Assembly (NCBI RefSeq): GCF_019511605.1 | Contig: NZ_JAEUAV010000011.1 | Coordinates: forward strand, 62,001 to 126,000 | Reading direction: 5' to 3' | Source of the DNA: Paraburkholderia phenoliruptrix | GTDB taxonomy: Bacteria > Pseudomonadota > Gammaproteobacteria > Burkholderiales > Burkholderiaceae | DNA length: 64,000 nucleotides | Part shown: positions 46,539 to 55,307 of the stretch, in pieces | How the letters are laid out: the number at the start of each line of letters is the position of its first letter | How positions within the stretch are numbered: position 1 is the stretch's first letter | Translations under genes and position numbers: made by a program | Notes under the pieces: generated by a model | Databases searched by the model: none | Told to the model about the DNA's origin: nothing | What the model saw: only the letters and a program-made list of their open reading frames with translations

Positions 46539-47145
46539 CGCCGGGCTCCGTGCTGCGCATCGAGTCGCGCTCGGCGAATTGCGCATGCCATGCGGCAAGC
46601 GCCGGCCGCCCCTCTCTCCATTGCAGATCAGGCAGACGAAAATCGTAGTACGCGAGAACACACGCAATCGCGATATCGCCAATCTGAATCGAGTCCAGCC
46701 GCAAGTTCGGCGCGAGCGTTTCGAGCGCATCAAGCGAAGCCGCCGACTTCGCGGCAAAACCGTCCAGCCATTGCGCGCGCCGCTGTACTTCAGGCTTGTT
46801 GCGCTCCTGCCGCCACAAGAGCAGGATGTCGAGCAGCCCGTCAGCGAAAGCCTGCTGCTGAAGCGCGACGAAGCGCTCGCGTCCCTCGGCTGGAAAAAGC
46901 CGCTTGCCATCGTGCAGCGTATCAAGGTACTCGCAGATCACCGACGAATCGAACAGCGCGAGTCCATCGTCGAGCACGAGCGTGGGCAGCTTGCTCAACG
47001 GGTTGTCGCGCATGAGCGCAAGATTCGGCGTGTCCATCGCGACCGGCGAGCGCACGCGCGTGAGTTGCGGCGCGACGCCGGTTTCGAGCGCGCAGACCAT
47101 GACCTTGCGAACGAACGGCGAACGCGGTGAATAATGAAGTTTCAT
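46528..47145 (-). CDS. Glutathione S-transferase family protein
   Basis: 205 residues with an N-terminal thioredoxin-like domain (MKLHYSPRSPFVRKVMVCAL) containing the glutathione-binding segment KLPTLVLDDG and FDSSVICEYLD, and a helical C-terminal domain. No clear N-terminal catalytic Cys, Ser or Tyr beyond SPRSPF is obvious. Such enzymes help dehalogenation, ring cleavage or isomerisation in aromatic catabolism. It is first in the small leftward unit with the amidohydrolase. A TATAAT box lies about 75 bp upstream. Confidence 0.88.
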   Translation of the reverse strand: MKLHYSPRSPFVRKVMVCALETGVAPQLTRVRSPVAMDTPNLALMRDNPLSKLPTLVLDDGLALFDSSVICEYLDTLHDGKRLFPAEGRERFVALQQQAFADGLLDILLLWRQERNKPEVQRRAQWLDGFAAKSAASLDALETLAPNLRLDSIQIGDIAIACVLAYYDFRLPDLQWREGRPALAAWHAQFAERDSMRSTEPGDGE

Positions 47146-47218
47146 CGAAGCGATCCTTCTGACGGCAATCTGACACCTGCTCGTGGCAGCCGAAAAACAG
47201 CAAGCCCTGAATAGGTCA

Positions 47219-47224
47219 ATTATA
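47219..47224 (-). promoter_or_regulatory. Candidate -10 box for the GST-amidohydrolase unit
   Basis: A consensus TATAAT on the minus strand lies about 75 bp before the GST start; the -35 is poor. The flanking TTGACCTATT overlaps the motif also seen near 53709. Confidence 0.4.
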
Positions 47225-47305
47225 TGTTCTTTTAGCCTATTGGCCGTGCAAAAAGCTTTTCGGTGAAAACCCTGGCGCGCCGAACGCCAGGGCGCGCGCG
47301 AACCG

Positions 47306-48061
47306 CTACAGCGCGACCTTGATGTCGAGTCGCACGACGTCGCCGCGATACACCCCGTTACCGACGAAAACGATCGTCCCGTTGGCGTCGGTCGCGGTCC
47401 GCCACGCGTGCGCTACCGGCGCATTGAGCGGAATCTCCAGCATGCGCGACAGTTCGACGTCGGCGGCGCCGATGGTGATGGTCTGCTGAATTTCGCGCAA
47501 TTCCAGATCGGGCATGTCGCGCAGAATGCGCATCGTGGTGTGCTGCTTGAACGCCGATTTGGGGATGCGCCGGGTCAATCGCTCGTCGATGTAGGCATCG
47601 CCGAGATAATAGGGCTGCCCCTCGCGCGAATGGCGCCGGCGCCAATGCTGATAGGAAGGCGCCAGTTGCCCGCCGGTGTGCAGCACGCTGCCGGGCATCA
47701 CGCCCTTTTCGTGCTTCAGGATTTCGATGCTTGCGCCTTCTGCGGCCAGCAGCAACCCTGAAAGGTCGGTAGGGACTTCGCACCACAACGCGCTCTGTGG
47801 CTTCTGGATAACGAATGTGCCCTTCGCGCGGAAACGCTCGATGAGCTTCTCGTCTTCCAGCAGCCCGAGCGCCTGACGCACCGTTGCACGCGCAACGGCG
47901 CACTCCTCGGCCAGTTCGTCCACCGTTGGGATCTGTTCGCCTACCGGCCACTGACCCGCTTCGATCCGCCGCCGGAAAAGCGTCGCAAGCTGGATGTATC
48001 GAGCCACGCCGCTCAGGCTGAAATCGATGACGGGTTCGCTGACGGTTGCCTCGTGACTCAT
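47306..48061 (-). CDS. GntR-family regulator with UTRA effector domain
   Basis: 251 residues. The N-terminal winged helix reads TVDELAEECAVARATVRQAL (about 47-66), followed by a HutC-type UTRA ligand domain (LHTGGQLAPSYQHWRR and PVAHAWRTATDA). Members repress catabolic operons until a small metabolite binds. It lies inside the catabolic cluster between the GST unit and the carboxymuconolactone-decarboxylase-like gene, so it is the best candidate regulator of both and of the divergent MFS and porin. Confidence 0.92.
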   Translation of the reverse strand: MSHEATVSEPVIDFSLSGVARYIQLATLFRRRIEAGQWPVGEQIPTVDELAEECAVARATVRQALGLLEDEKLIERFRAKGTFVIQKPQSALWCEVPTDLSGLLLAAEGASIEILKHEKGVMPGSVLHTGGQLAPSYQHWRRRHSREGQPYYLGDAYIDERLTRRIPKSAFKQHTTMRILRDMPDLELREIQQTITIGAADVELSRMLEIPLNAPVAHAWRTATDANGTIVFVGNGVYRGDVVRLDIKVAL

Positions 48062-48149
48062 TGCTGCTCCGGGTTTGATCGTATGCCGCTGGCACGCGGC
48101 GCGTCCCGCTAGTGTAATGCAAAGAATCAGTGAACCAGACTACTGACCT

Positions 48150-48803
48150 TTACCGATTTCCGGGGCCTCCCGCGACATCGCTCGACGCCGGTTCGGCCGC
48201 CACCGCCGGCGCCAGGGTCGGCAACGACTCGTGCGCGGCGTTGACATGCGCGAGCGGCGCAAGTGGCGGCTGCACGCCGTCCGGCAACGGGATGTCATGC
48301 ACGTTAAGCGTCATCGACACCAGTGTGTAGTACCCGATCACCGCGCCCAGTTCGACCACGCCAACATTGCCCCAGCGCGCCATCACGCGCTGATAGATCT
48401 CCTCTTGCACGTTGCCCGACTGCTGTAGCTGTCGCGCGAATTCATAGACGTCGGCCTCTTCCTGATCGGCAAAGCGCGGAGCCTCGCCCTCGCGTATCGC
48501 GTCGAGCACCGCTGAGCCGATGCCTGCGCGCTTTGCCGCGTCGGCGTGAATGTGCCATTCCAGCTGGCTGTTCCAGCGACGCGCCGTGACCACGATCGCC
48601 AGTTCCGTCAAACGCGCCGGCAGACTCGTGCCGTACCGCAGTATCGCTCCGAAACGTTGCCAGCAGTCGGCCAGTTCCGGCCGGTGTAGCGCCGCGCGCA
48701 GCGGGCCGACCACGGTGCCGCGCGGGCCGTCCACGACTGCGCGATAGACGCGCTCCTGTTCGGCAGTCATCAAGTCCGGATTAAAAAGGGGAATGCGAGC
48801 CAC
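48150..48803 (-). CDS. Carboxymuconolactone decarboxylase / AhpD-fold protein
   Basis: 217 residues from GTG 48803, favoured by AAGGA six bases upstream; a TTG at 48860 lacks such a site. The helical core ARLTELAIVVTARRWNSQLE followed by WHIHADAAKRAG is the AhpD/CMD pattern with E-W-x-x-H but no CxxC, so it is closer to decarboxylases than peroxidases. The last 45 residues are proline- and alanine-rich. It follows the CoA-transferase by 60 bp in the same direction. The catalytic role in the pathway is unknown. Confidence 0.82.
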   Translation of the reverse strand: MARIPLFNPDLMTAEQERVYRAVVDGPRGTVVGPLRAALHRPELADCWQRFGAILRYGTSLPARLTELAIVVTARRWNSQLEWHIHADAAKRAGIGSAVLDAIREGEAPRFADQEEADVYEFARQLQQSGNVQEEIYQRVMARWGNVGVVELGAVIGYYTLVSMTLNVHDIPLPDGVQPPLAPLAHVNAAHESLPTLAPAVAAEPASSDVAGGPGNR

Positions 48804-48809
48804 GTTCAG

Positions 48810-48814
48810 TCCTT
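48810..48814 (-). promoter_or_regulatory. Ribosome-binding site that decides the GTG start of the CMD-like gene
   Basis: AAGGA with a 6-bp spacer before GTG 48803; the longer TTG-started frame has no comparable site. Confidence 0.65.
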
Positions 48815-48863
48815 CATGAAGCGATATTGGAAACAGTGATGCAGAGTTCTCATGATGCAACCT

Positions 48864-50051
48864 TCAACTCCCGGCAATGCCCAGTTCACGCAGCACCTCG
48901 TCCGTATGCTGACCTAGCGTCGGCGGCGCACGGTCGAACGCCAGGGGCGCATTGCGCAACCGGATCGGACTGACGACCTGCGGGACCGTGCCCGACACCG
49001 GATGAGGCAAATGACGCAACATCTCGCGATGCCTTACCTGCTCATCCTCGAAGACCATGGGGATCGTGTTGATCGGACCGCACGGCACAGCAACCGCTTC
49101 AAGCTTCGCAAGCCATACCGCGAGGTCGTCGGCGAGTAGCGCCTCGCGGATGATGGCGAGCAGCTCGGGCAAATTGCGCACGCGCTGCGCGTTAGTGGCG
49201 AAACGCTCGTCGACGGCAAGTTCGGTGCGTGCAATGACCTCGCAGAACTTCCGGAACTGACCGTCATTGCCCACGGCGAGCACCAGATGGCCATCGCGGC
49301 ACCTGAACACATCCTGGGGCTGAATGTTGGGATGACGATTGCCGCTACGGCCCGGCACTTTGCCGGACACAAGATAGTTCATCGCCTGATTGGCGAGGAA
49401 CGCGACCTGCACGTCGAGCATCGCAATGTCCACGTGTTCACCCTCGCCTGTCTCGGCGCGCCGCGCAAGCGCCGCGAGCACGCCGATCGTCGCATACATG
49501 CCCGTCATGATGTCGACGATCGGCACGCCCACTTTCTGCGGGCCGCCGCCAGGCAGGTCGTCGCGCTCGCCCGTCACGCTCATCAGACCGCCCATTGCCT
49601 GGATCATGAAATCGTATGCGGCATGTCCGGCCTTGGGTCCGTCCTGACCGAAACCAGTGATCGAACAGTAGATCAGATCGGGCTTCACGACCTTCAGATC
49701 GTCGTAGCCCAGGCCGTAGCGTTCGAGCGTACCCGCCTTGAAATTCTCCAGCACCACATCGCACTGCGCGGCAATGGCGCGCACGGTTGCCTGACCCTCG
49801 GGCGTCGCAAGATCCACGGCGACCGAGCGTTTGCCGCGATTGACCGCAAGAAAGTAGCCCGATTCCTTCGACGGCGTGCCGTCACTTGCCTGCAGAAACG
49901 GAGGTCCCCAGCTACGCGTGTCGTCGCCCGCACCGGGCCGTTCGATCTTGATGACGTCGGCGCCCAGGTCCGCGAAAATCTGGCCGCTCCAGGGCCCCGC
50001 CATGATGCGGCTGAGGTCGAGTACGCGAATGTGAGAAAGAGGTGCTGTCAT
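48864..50051 (-). CDS. Class III CoA-transferase (CaiB/BaiF family), copy 1
   Basis: 395 residues from ATG 50051; a TTG at 50087 is possible. VLDLSRIMAGPWSGQIFADL and GADVIKIERPGAGD at the N-terminus and HAAYDFMIQAMGG with the nucleophilic Asp are diagnostic. The family moves CoA between carboxylic acids, for example from succinyl-CoA. It is 32 bp from a second family member, a pairing seen where two subunits form one enzyme. It likely activates the acid that the acyl-CoA dehydrogenase then oxidises. Confidence 0.93.
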   Translation of the reverse strand: MTAPLSHIRVLDLSRIMAGPWSGQIFADLGADVIKIERPGAGDDTRSWGPPFLQASDGTPSKESGYFLAVNRGKRSVAVDLATPEGQATVRAIAAQCDVVLENFKAGTLERYGLGYDDLKVVKPDLIYCSITGFGQDGPKAGHAAYDFMIQAMGGLMSVTGERDDLPGGGPQKVGVPIVDIMTGMYATIGVLAALARRAETGEGEHVDIAMLDVQVAFLANQAMNYLVSGKVPGRSGNRHPNIQPQDVFRCRDGHLVLAVGNDGQFRKFCEVIARTELAVDERFATNAQRVRNLPELLAIIREALLADDLAVWLAKLEAVAVPCGPINTIPMVFEDEQVRHREMLRHLPHPVSGTVPQVVSPIRLRNAPLAFDRAPPTLGQHTDEVLRELGIAGS

Positions 50052-50083
50052 ATCGTTGGGTGGTACGTGGCCGGTTGAGTCCG

Positions 50084-51307
50084 TCAAATAGTCCGCGTTT
50101 CGCGCAGCGCCGCGATTTCGCAGGCGTCGAGTCCCAGCACTTCGCCGAGGATCTCGTCGGTGTGCTCGCCGAGCAAAGGTGGCGCGCGCCGATACTGAAT
50201 GGGTGTCTCGGAGAATTTCACGGGATTCGCGACAAACGCCATTTCGCCGATGGCGGAATGCGCGATCACGCGACGCATCTCGCGATGCACGACTTGCGGA
50301 TTGGAAAAGGCCTGCGCGAAGTCATTGATCGGACCGCAGGGAATCCCGCTTGCTTCGAGCACGTCGATCCAGTGACGTACTGTGCGCGGCGCGAGTTGCG
50401 CCGCAATGAGCGGGATCAGCTCGCCGCGGTGCGCGGCCCGTTGCGGGTTGGTCAGGAAGCGCTCGTCGGTCGCGAGTTCCGGTCGCCCGATTGCCGCTGC
50501 GAACTTGCGAAATTGCCCGTCGTTTCCCACCGCCACCATCAGATCGCCGTCGCTGCAGCTAAACGCCTGATAAGGGCAAGTGATCTCCGAACTGGTGCCG
50601 AGGCGCGGCGGCTGGCGGCCCGAGGCGAACCAGTTCTGAGCCATGTGAGAAATCGCGCCGATCTGCGCGTCGAGCAGCGCGATATCGATGTGCTGCCCAA
50701 CCCCCGACACCGTGTCGCGATGATGAAGCGCCGCCAGCGTCGCTGCTGTCGCGTAGAACCCGGCGGTGAGGTCGGACACCGCGTAGCCCACCTTTTGCGG
50801 GCCCGCGCCGGGCTCGCCATCGGGCGCGCCGGTCATCGCCATCAATCCGCTCATCGACTGGAAGATCGGATCGTAGCCGGGCCTGCTGCTATACGGCCCC
50901 GTCTGACCGAAACCGCTGATCGAGCAATAGACGAGCCGTGGATTGATCTCACGCATCGCCTTGTAGCCGAGACCGTAACGATCCAGATCGCCGGCCTTGA
51001 AGTTCTCGATCAGCACATCGCACTTCGCTGCAAGCTTGCGCACGAGATCCTGACCGGCTGGCTGCGCGAGATCGATCGTGATCGAGCGTTTGCCCCGATT
51101 CATCGCAACGAACGACGACGTTTCCGTCGTTGCCTCGCCCGCCGCGTCGCGCATCCTGAAACCCTGGTGGCGGGTATCGTCGCCGTGCACCGGCCGTTCG
51201 ACCTTGATCACGTCCGCGCCGAAATCGGCGAACATCTGCCCAACCCAGGGGCCCGAAAAGACGCGGCTCATATCGAGCACGCGCAAGCGCGACATCAGTT
51301 GGTTCAC
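50084..51307 (-). CDS. Class III CoA-transferase (CaiB/BaiF family), copy 2
   Basis: 407 residues from GTG 51307, preceded four bases earlier by AGGAGG. VLDMSRVFSGPWVGQMFADF, GADVIKVERPVHGD and RPGYDPIFQSMSG with the catalytic Asp are clear. It resembles copy 1 throughout and probably makes a heteromeric or parallel CoA-transferase. It starts 10 bp after the acyl-CoA dehydrogenase stop, so the two are likely co-translated. Confidence 0.93.
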   Translation of the reverse strand: MNQLMSRLRVLDMSRVFSGPWVGQMFADFGADVIKVERPVHGDDTRHQGFRMRDAAGEATTETSSFVAMNRGKRSITIDLAQPAGQDLVRKLAAKCDVLIENFKAGDLDRYGLGYKAMREINPRLVYCSISGFGQTGPYSSRPGYDPIFQSMSGLMAMTGAPDGEPGAGPQKVGYAVSDLTAGFYATAATLAALHHRDTVSGVGQHIDIALLDAQIGAISHMAQNWFASGRQPPRLGTSSEITCPYQAFSCSDGDLMVAVGNDGQFRKFAAAIGRPELATDERFLTNPQRAAHRGELIPLIAAQLAPRTVRHWIDVLEASGIPCGPINDFAQAFSNPQVVHREMRRVIAHSAIGEMAFVANPVKFSETPIQYRRAPPLLGEHTDEILGEVLGLDACEIAALRETRTI

Positions 51308-51311
51308 ATGT

Positions 51312-51317
51312 CCTCCT
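51312..51317 (-). promoter_or_regulatory. Strong ribosome-binding site for the GTG-started CoA-transferase
   Basis: AGGAGG ends four bases before GTG 51307; the later in-frame ATG at 51295 is too far away. Confidence 0.7.
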
Positions 51318-53633
51318 TTACACGGGCAGCCGCAGCACCTGGCGCGCGAGAATGTTGCGCTGGATCTCGTTGCTGCCGCTAAAGATCTTGGCCGCCATTG
51401 CGTTGAAGAGCGGCGCGTGGATATGCACCGGCTGCGACCCCGTGCTCACTGCCTGCTCGCACATGGCCGATTCCGCTGCCGCTTCGTTGAGCAGCATCGC
51501 GACGCGTTCGTGCGTTTCGGTCGCCCAGATCTTGAGCCACGACACTTCCACCGGCAGCGTTTCGCCGCGCTTGACCGTGTCCGCGAAACCGCCATACGCC
51601 GACACCAGATCGGCGACGTCGAGCTGTGCGCTCGCATATGCGTCGACCCACGCGGGATCGGCCAGCAAGCCACGCGATTCGGCGAGTTCACGCAGTTGCG
51701 CAAGAGCGTGCTGCGAATGCTTCGGACTCCCGGAGAAAAGACGTTCGAAGCCGAGCAACTGCTTCGCGATGTCCCAGCCGCGATGCAACTCGCCCACGAG
51801 ATTGCCTTTGGGCACGCGAACATCGTCGAAGAAGACTTCACAGAACTCCTCGTCGCCCGCGATCGTCTGAATGGGCCGCACTGTCACGCCGGGGCTTTTC
51901 AGATCGACGAGCAGAAAGCTGATGCCTTCCTGCTTCCTGCCGCTGTTGTCGGTGCGCACGAGCATGAACATGTGCGTCGCGTCCTGCGCGAGCGTCGACC
52001 ACGTTTTCTGCCCGCTCACGATGAACGAGTCGCCGTCGAGCAACGCGCGAGTGCGCAGCGACGCGAGGTCGGAGCCGGCATTCGGCTCCGAATAGCCCTG
52101 CGCCCACACATGTTCGCCGGAAAGGATCTTCGGCAGGTATTGCGCGCGTTGCGCATCAGAACCGTAGCGGATCAGGATCGGACCGAGCATGATGAGCCCC
52201 TGATCGGGCGGACGTCCGACGCCAAAGAGTTCCTGTTCCTCGATCCACGCGATGAGCTTGTCCGGTGGCAATGCCATGCCGCCGAACTCTTTAGGCCACG
52301 CCGGTGCAATCCAGCCCTGCTCGGACAGCGTGCGATACCACGGCGCGATCTCATTCCAATGCAAGCGCCGCGGAAAGTAGCGCAATGCTTCGGGATAGTG
52401 GGCCGAGAAGAATGCCCTCACCATCTGCCGGAATTGCGCTTCGGGCATCGCGTCCCAATCCGCGTCGCGCGGAAAGTCCGTGGGCGGCGTCGTGCCCGTC
52501 GCGTCGCGTCGCATCTGCCGGCCGGCTGGACGCAACCTGAAATACCGGGCACGGTGAGCGCGCTCATTGCCAAGCCACGCCGAGAGCGCGATCGCTCGCT
52601 TGAGCCACGGTCCGATCGGCCCTTCTTCCGTGTAACCGATCGCGCCGTGCAACTGCACCGCAAGACGCGTGACCCACAACGCTGCCTGAGCGCTGCGCGC
52701 CTTCGCACGGCTCGCCGACGAGGCCAGTTCAGAACGCACTTGCCTATCGGCTGCCGCCGCGTCGCGCAGCGCCGCGGCGGCCAGTTCGGTCTGGATATAG
52801 CCGTCCACGAGACGGTGCTGGAGTGCCTGGAACGAACCGATCGCGCGCCCGAACTGCACGCGAGTACAGGTGTAGTCGATGGTCGCTTCCAGAGCCGCAC
52901 GCGCAATGCCCAGCAGTTCCGCTGCCTGCGCGATACGGGCGATGTCGAGCGCCCGCGCAAGCGTGTCCAGAACCTCCTCACCCTCCATCAATACCTGCGT
53001 CGCCTGCACTGTGCAGCGTTGCAAATGGAGCGTGCCGAGCGAAGCGCCGTCGATACCTCGTGAACCCTTTAACTCGATACCGCTCGTATCGGCCGCAAGC
53101 CAGACGAGCGTCAGACCTTCGCTGCCGTTAGCCAGTACGACCCAGCCGTCCGCACCGACGAGCGGCGTGACGAAGTGCAGCGTCCCATCAAGCACTATTG
53201 TGTCGCCGTCGCGCCGATAGCGCGTGGGCGAATCGGCCGATGGTTCAAGTTGCCCGATACCGTGTTGCCACGCAATTCCGACCACCGATTCGCCGCTCAC
53301 AACCGCCTCGATCAGCGCTTGCGCCGCACCGTGTTCGCTCACCGCAGCCAGCACCGCGCCCGTGAGCACTGCCGCCGCAACGAATGGTTCGGGCAACGCG
53401 GCCCTGCCCGCTTCCTCCGCGATGGCAATGACTTCTGGTACACCGAGACCGAGACCACCCGACTGCTCGGGGATAAGCATTGCCGTCCAACCCGCTTCGG
53501 CCATTTGCTTCCATGCATCGCGGTCAAGCGCGCCATTGCCCGCCAGCAACGCCGCGCGCCGGCGTGCCACATCACCGCGAGCAATGAGATCTCTCGCGCT
53601 GTCTTTGAAGGCCTGTTGCGTTTCGCTATCCAT
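51318..53633 (-). CDS. Double-length acyl-CoA dehydrogenase (two fused ACAD domains)
   Basis: 771 residues, about twice a single acyl-CoA dehydrogenase. Residues 1-370 form one ACAD unit (GWTAMLIPEQSGGLGLGVPE, then LHGAIGYTEEGPIGPWLKRA). Residues ~385-771 form another (GWIAPAWPKEFGGMALPP, YSEPNAGSDLASLRTRA, KTWSTLAQDA, FSGSNEIQRNILARQVL). The second half carries the better FAD- and substrate-binding motifs. Heteromeric two-subunit dehydrogenases act on branched or steroid-type side chains; here both subunits are joined. It is first in the run with two CoA-transferases and faces the MFS carrier. The substrate is unknown. Confidence 0.9.
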   Translation of the reverse strand: MDSETQQAFKDSARDLIARGDVARRRAALLAGNGALDRDAWKQMAEAGWTAMLIPEQSGGLGLGVPEVIAIAEEAGRAALPEPFVAAAVLTGAVLAAVSEHGAAQALIEAVVSGESVVGIAWQHGIGQLEPSADSPTRYRRDGDTIVLDGTLHFVTPLVGADGWVVLANGSEGLTLVWLAADTSGIELKGSRGIDGASLGTLHLQRCTVQATQVLMEGEEVLDTLARALDIARIAQAAELLGIARAALEATIDYTCTRVQFGRAIGSFQALQHRLVDGYIQTELAAAALRDAAAADRQVRSELASSASRAKARSAQAALWVTRLAVQLHGAIGYTEEGPIGPWLKRAIALSAWLGNERAHRARYFRLRPAGRQMRRDATGTTPPTDFPRDADWDAMPEAQFRQMVRAFFSAHYPEALRYFPRRLHWNEIAPWYRTLSEQGWIAPAWPKEFGGMALPPDKLIAWIEEQELFGVGRPPDQGLIMLGPILIRYGSDAQRAQYLPKILSGEHVWAQGYSEPNAGSDLASLRTRALLDGDSFIVSGQKTWSTLAQDATHMFMLVRTDNSGRKQEGISFLLVDLKSPGVTVRPIQTIAGDEEFCEVFFDDVRVPKGNLVGELHRGWDIAKQLLGFERLFSGSPKHSQHALAQLRELAESRGLLADPAWVDAYASAQLDVADLVSAYGGFADTVKRGETLPVEVSWLKIWATETHERVAMLLNEAAAESAMCEQAVSTGSQPVHIHAPLFNAMAAKIFSGSNEIQRNILARQVLRLPV

Positions 53634-53708
53634 CCGTCATGCCCCTGTCCTGCATTCACGCGTCGCATTTTGGACCGTCGACCGGCGCGGCGCTGCCCGT
53701 AAAAACCC

Positions 53709-53721
53709 TATAGGTCATGTT
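53709..53721 (-). promoter_or_regulatory. 13-bp motif shared with the porin upstream region
   Basis: AACATGACCTATA on the minus strand, next to the divergent acyl-CoA dehydrogenase/MFS promoters. The same 13 bases occur at 55282-55294 just before the porin. Confidence 0.5.
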
Positions 53722-53722
53722 A

Positions 53723-53751
53723 TTGACTTTTAAGTCGCGTGAATCTTTAAT
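53723..53751 (+). promoter_or_regulatory. Promoter for the MFS carrier
   Basis: TTGACT (53723-53728), 17 bp, TTTAAT (53746-53751). The spacer includes GACTTTTAAGTC, an inverted repeat (53725-53736) that a repressor could bind. Confidence 0.65.
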
Positions 53752-53806
53752 GCAGCTGTCGCGGCCTCGAGCATGCCAGGCCGCCCATTACAATTATTCG
53801 GAAGAC

Positions 53807-53811
53807 AGGAG
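53807..53811 (+). promoter_or_regulatory. Ribosome-binding site that decides the MFS start
   Basis: AGGAG seven bases before GTG 53819; the longer frame to 53717 starts upstream of the promoter's -35 and cannot be the true start. Confidence 0.75.
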
Positions 53812-53818
53812 ACAGTTA

Positions 53819-55156
53819 GTGACCACCCCGACCTCAGCGCCCTCGTGCACGCTTTCGCACATACGTCCTGACAAGGGCGCGGTCTATCGCAAGCTGTTGT
53901 GGCGCTTGATGCCTCTGCTGATGGCGCTTTATGTGGTCGCGTTCATCGACCGCTCGAACGTGGGCTTCGCCAAGCTGAGCTTCCTGCACGATCTGCAGCT
54001 GTCGGATGCGGTTTTCGGCTTGGGCGCGGGCATCTTCTATGCGGGCTACATGCTGTTCGAGATCCCGAGCAACCTCATGCTCGCGAAGGTCGGCGCGCGC
54101 AAAACCTTCGTTCGCATCATGGTGCTCTGGGCGATCTGTTCGGCGGGACTCGCTGGCATGACGGGGCAGAATTCGTACTATCTCTGGCGTTTTCTGCTGG
54201 GCGCATCGGAGGCCGGACTGTTCCCCGGCATCCTGCTGTATCTGACGTACTGGGTGCCGAGCGCACGTCGCGCGCGCTTCACCGCGCTTTTCATGGCTTC
54301 GATTCCGATTGCGGGCGCGATCGGCGCGCCGCTTTCCGGTTTGATCATGCACACACTGGATGGCGTCTATGGCTTGCGCAACTGGCGCTGGCTGTTTCTG
54401 ATCGAAGGGATGCCACCGCTTCTGCTCATTTTCGCGGTGCTGCGCTGGCTTCACGACAGTCCGTCGAAGGTATCGTGGCTCTCGGCTGAAGAAGTCGCCA
54501 TCATCGAACGTGACTTGCGTGCCGATCGCGAAGCGCAAACGCCGCACGCCCACAAGTCGTTCGGAGCAGCGCTGCGGTCCCCGCGTTTCTATCTGCTGAC
54601 GGGCATGGGCGTAGCGCTGCTTGCCGGTACGGCCAACGTGTTCTTCTGGCTGCCTACCATCATCAACAAGACCGGCGTGAGCGACTTGTGGACCGTGGGC
54701 GCACTGTCGGCGCTGCCGTTCGCGATCGGCTTTGTCTGCCAGTACTGGGTCGCGCGTCACTCCGACGCGCGCAATGAGCGGCGCTGGCATGCGGCCATTC
54801 CGGCCATTGCGGCGGCTATCGGTTGGGCAACGTTGCCGCTTGTCGCGTCGAGCCCGGCCCTCTCTGTGGCCGCCCTCACGCTCACCGCAGCCGGCACTTT
54901 CGCGGCAATGGGCCCGTTCTGGTCGATGCCGGCGCTCTACCTCAGCAAACAGGCGGCCGCCGGGGGCATTGCGTTGATCAGCACGCTCGCCGGATTGGGC
55001 AGCCTCGTGAGCCCGGCAATCGTTGGCTGGCTCAATCAGACCACACATACGCTCGCCGCCGGCCAGTACTATCTCGCCGCGCTGATGCTGTTCGGCGCTG
55101 TAACCGTCATCGCGGTTGGTCGACATGACAAGGTACATCGCAATCACATCGCCTGA
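53819..55156 (+). CDS. MFS transporter, anion:cation symporter type
   Basis: 445 residues from GTG 53819. Twelve hydrophobic segments, with FIDRSNVGFAKLSFLHDLQL and AGYMLFEIPSNLMLAKVGAR, are the signature of the ACS/phthalate permease family that imports organic acids with protons. The inner-loop basic motif (GARKTFVR) is intact. It is divergent from the acyl-CoA dehydrogenase and precedes the porin by about 150 bp, so it likely brings in the substrate of the catabolic cluster. Confidence 0.93.
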   Translation: MTTPTSAPSCTLSHIRPDKGAVYRKLLWRLMPLLMALYVVAFIDRSNVGFAKLSFLHDLQLSDAVFGLGAGIFYAGYMLFEIPSNLMLAKVGARKTFVRIMVLWAICSAGLAGMTGQNSYYLWRFLLGASEAGLFPGILLYLTYWVPSARRARFTALFMASIPIAGAIGAPLSGLIMHTLDGVYGLRNWRWLFLIEGMPPLLLIFAVLRWLHDSPSKVSWLSAEEVAIIERDLRADREAQTPHAHKSFGAALRSPRFYLLTGMGVALLAGTANVFFWLPTIINKTGVSDLWTVGALSALPFAIGFVCQYWVARHSDARNERRWHAAIPAIAAAIGWATLPLVASSPALSVAALTLTAAGTFAAMGPFWSMPALYLSKQAAAGGIALISTLAGLGSLVSPAIVGWLNQTTHTLAAGQYYLAALMLFGAVTVIAVGRHDKVHRNHIA

Positions 55157-55281
55157 CCCCAAGTCCGGCTACCCCCGCGATCCCTGAGAGCGCGCTCGGT
55201 ACGCCCATTTCGTAGCACCACTTCTATCGTTCGACCGCCACGCGGCCGCGCCACAGGCACGGTCGCGTCCGTGCTCGCCGA

Positions 55282-55294
55282 AACATGACCTATA
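55282..55294 (+). promoter_or_regulatory. Second copy of the shared 13-bp motif, before the porin
   Basis: AACATGACCTATA ends 13 bp before the porin ATG, overlapping its ribosome-binding region. It is an exact match to 53709-53721 in inverse orientation. Confidence 0.45.
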
Positions 55295-55307
55295 ACGGAG
55301 ACAAATC

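Noticed and set aside
51078..53063. 661-codon open frame opposite the acyl-CoA dehydrogenase
   Set aside because: Arg/His-rich antisense translation with no domain; the ACAD frame is clear.
53834..55162. 442-codon open frame opposite the MFS gene
   Set aside because: Composition is that of a reverse-complemented membrane protein gene; no motif.
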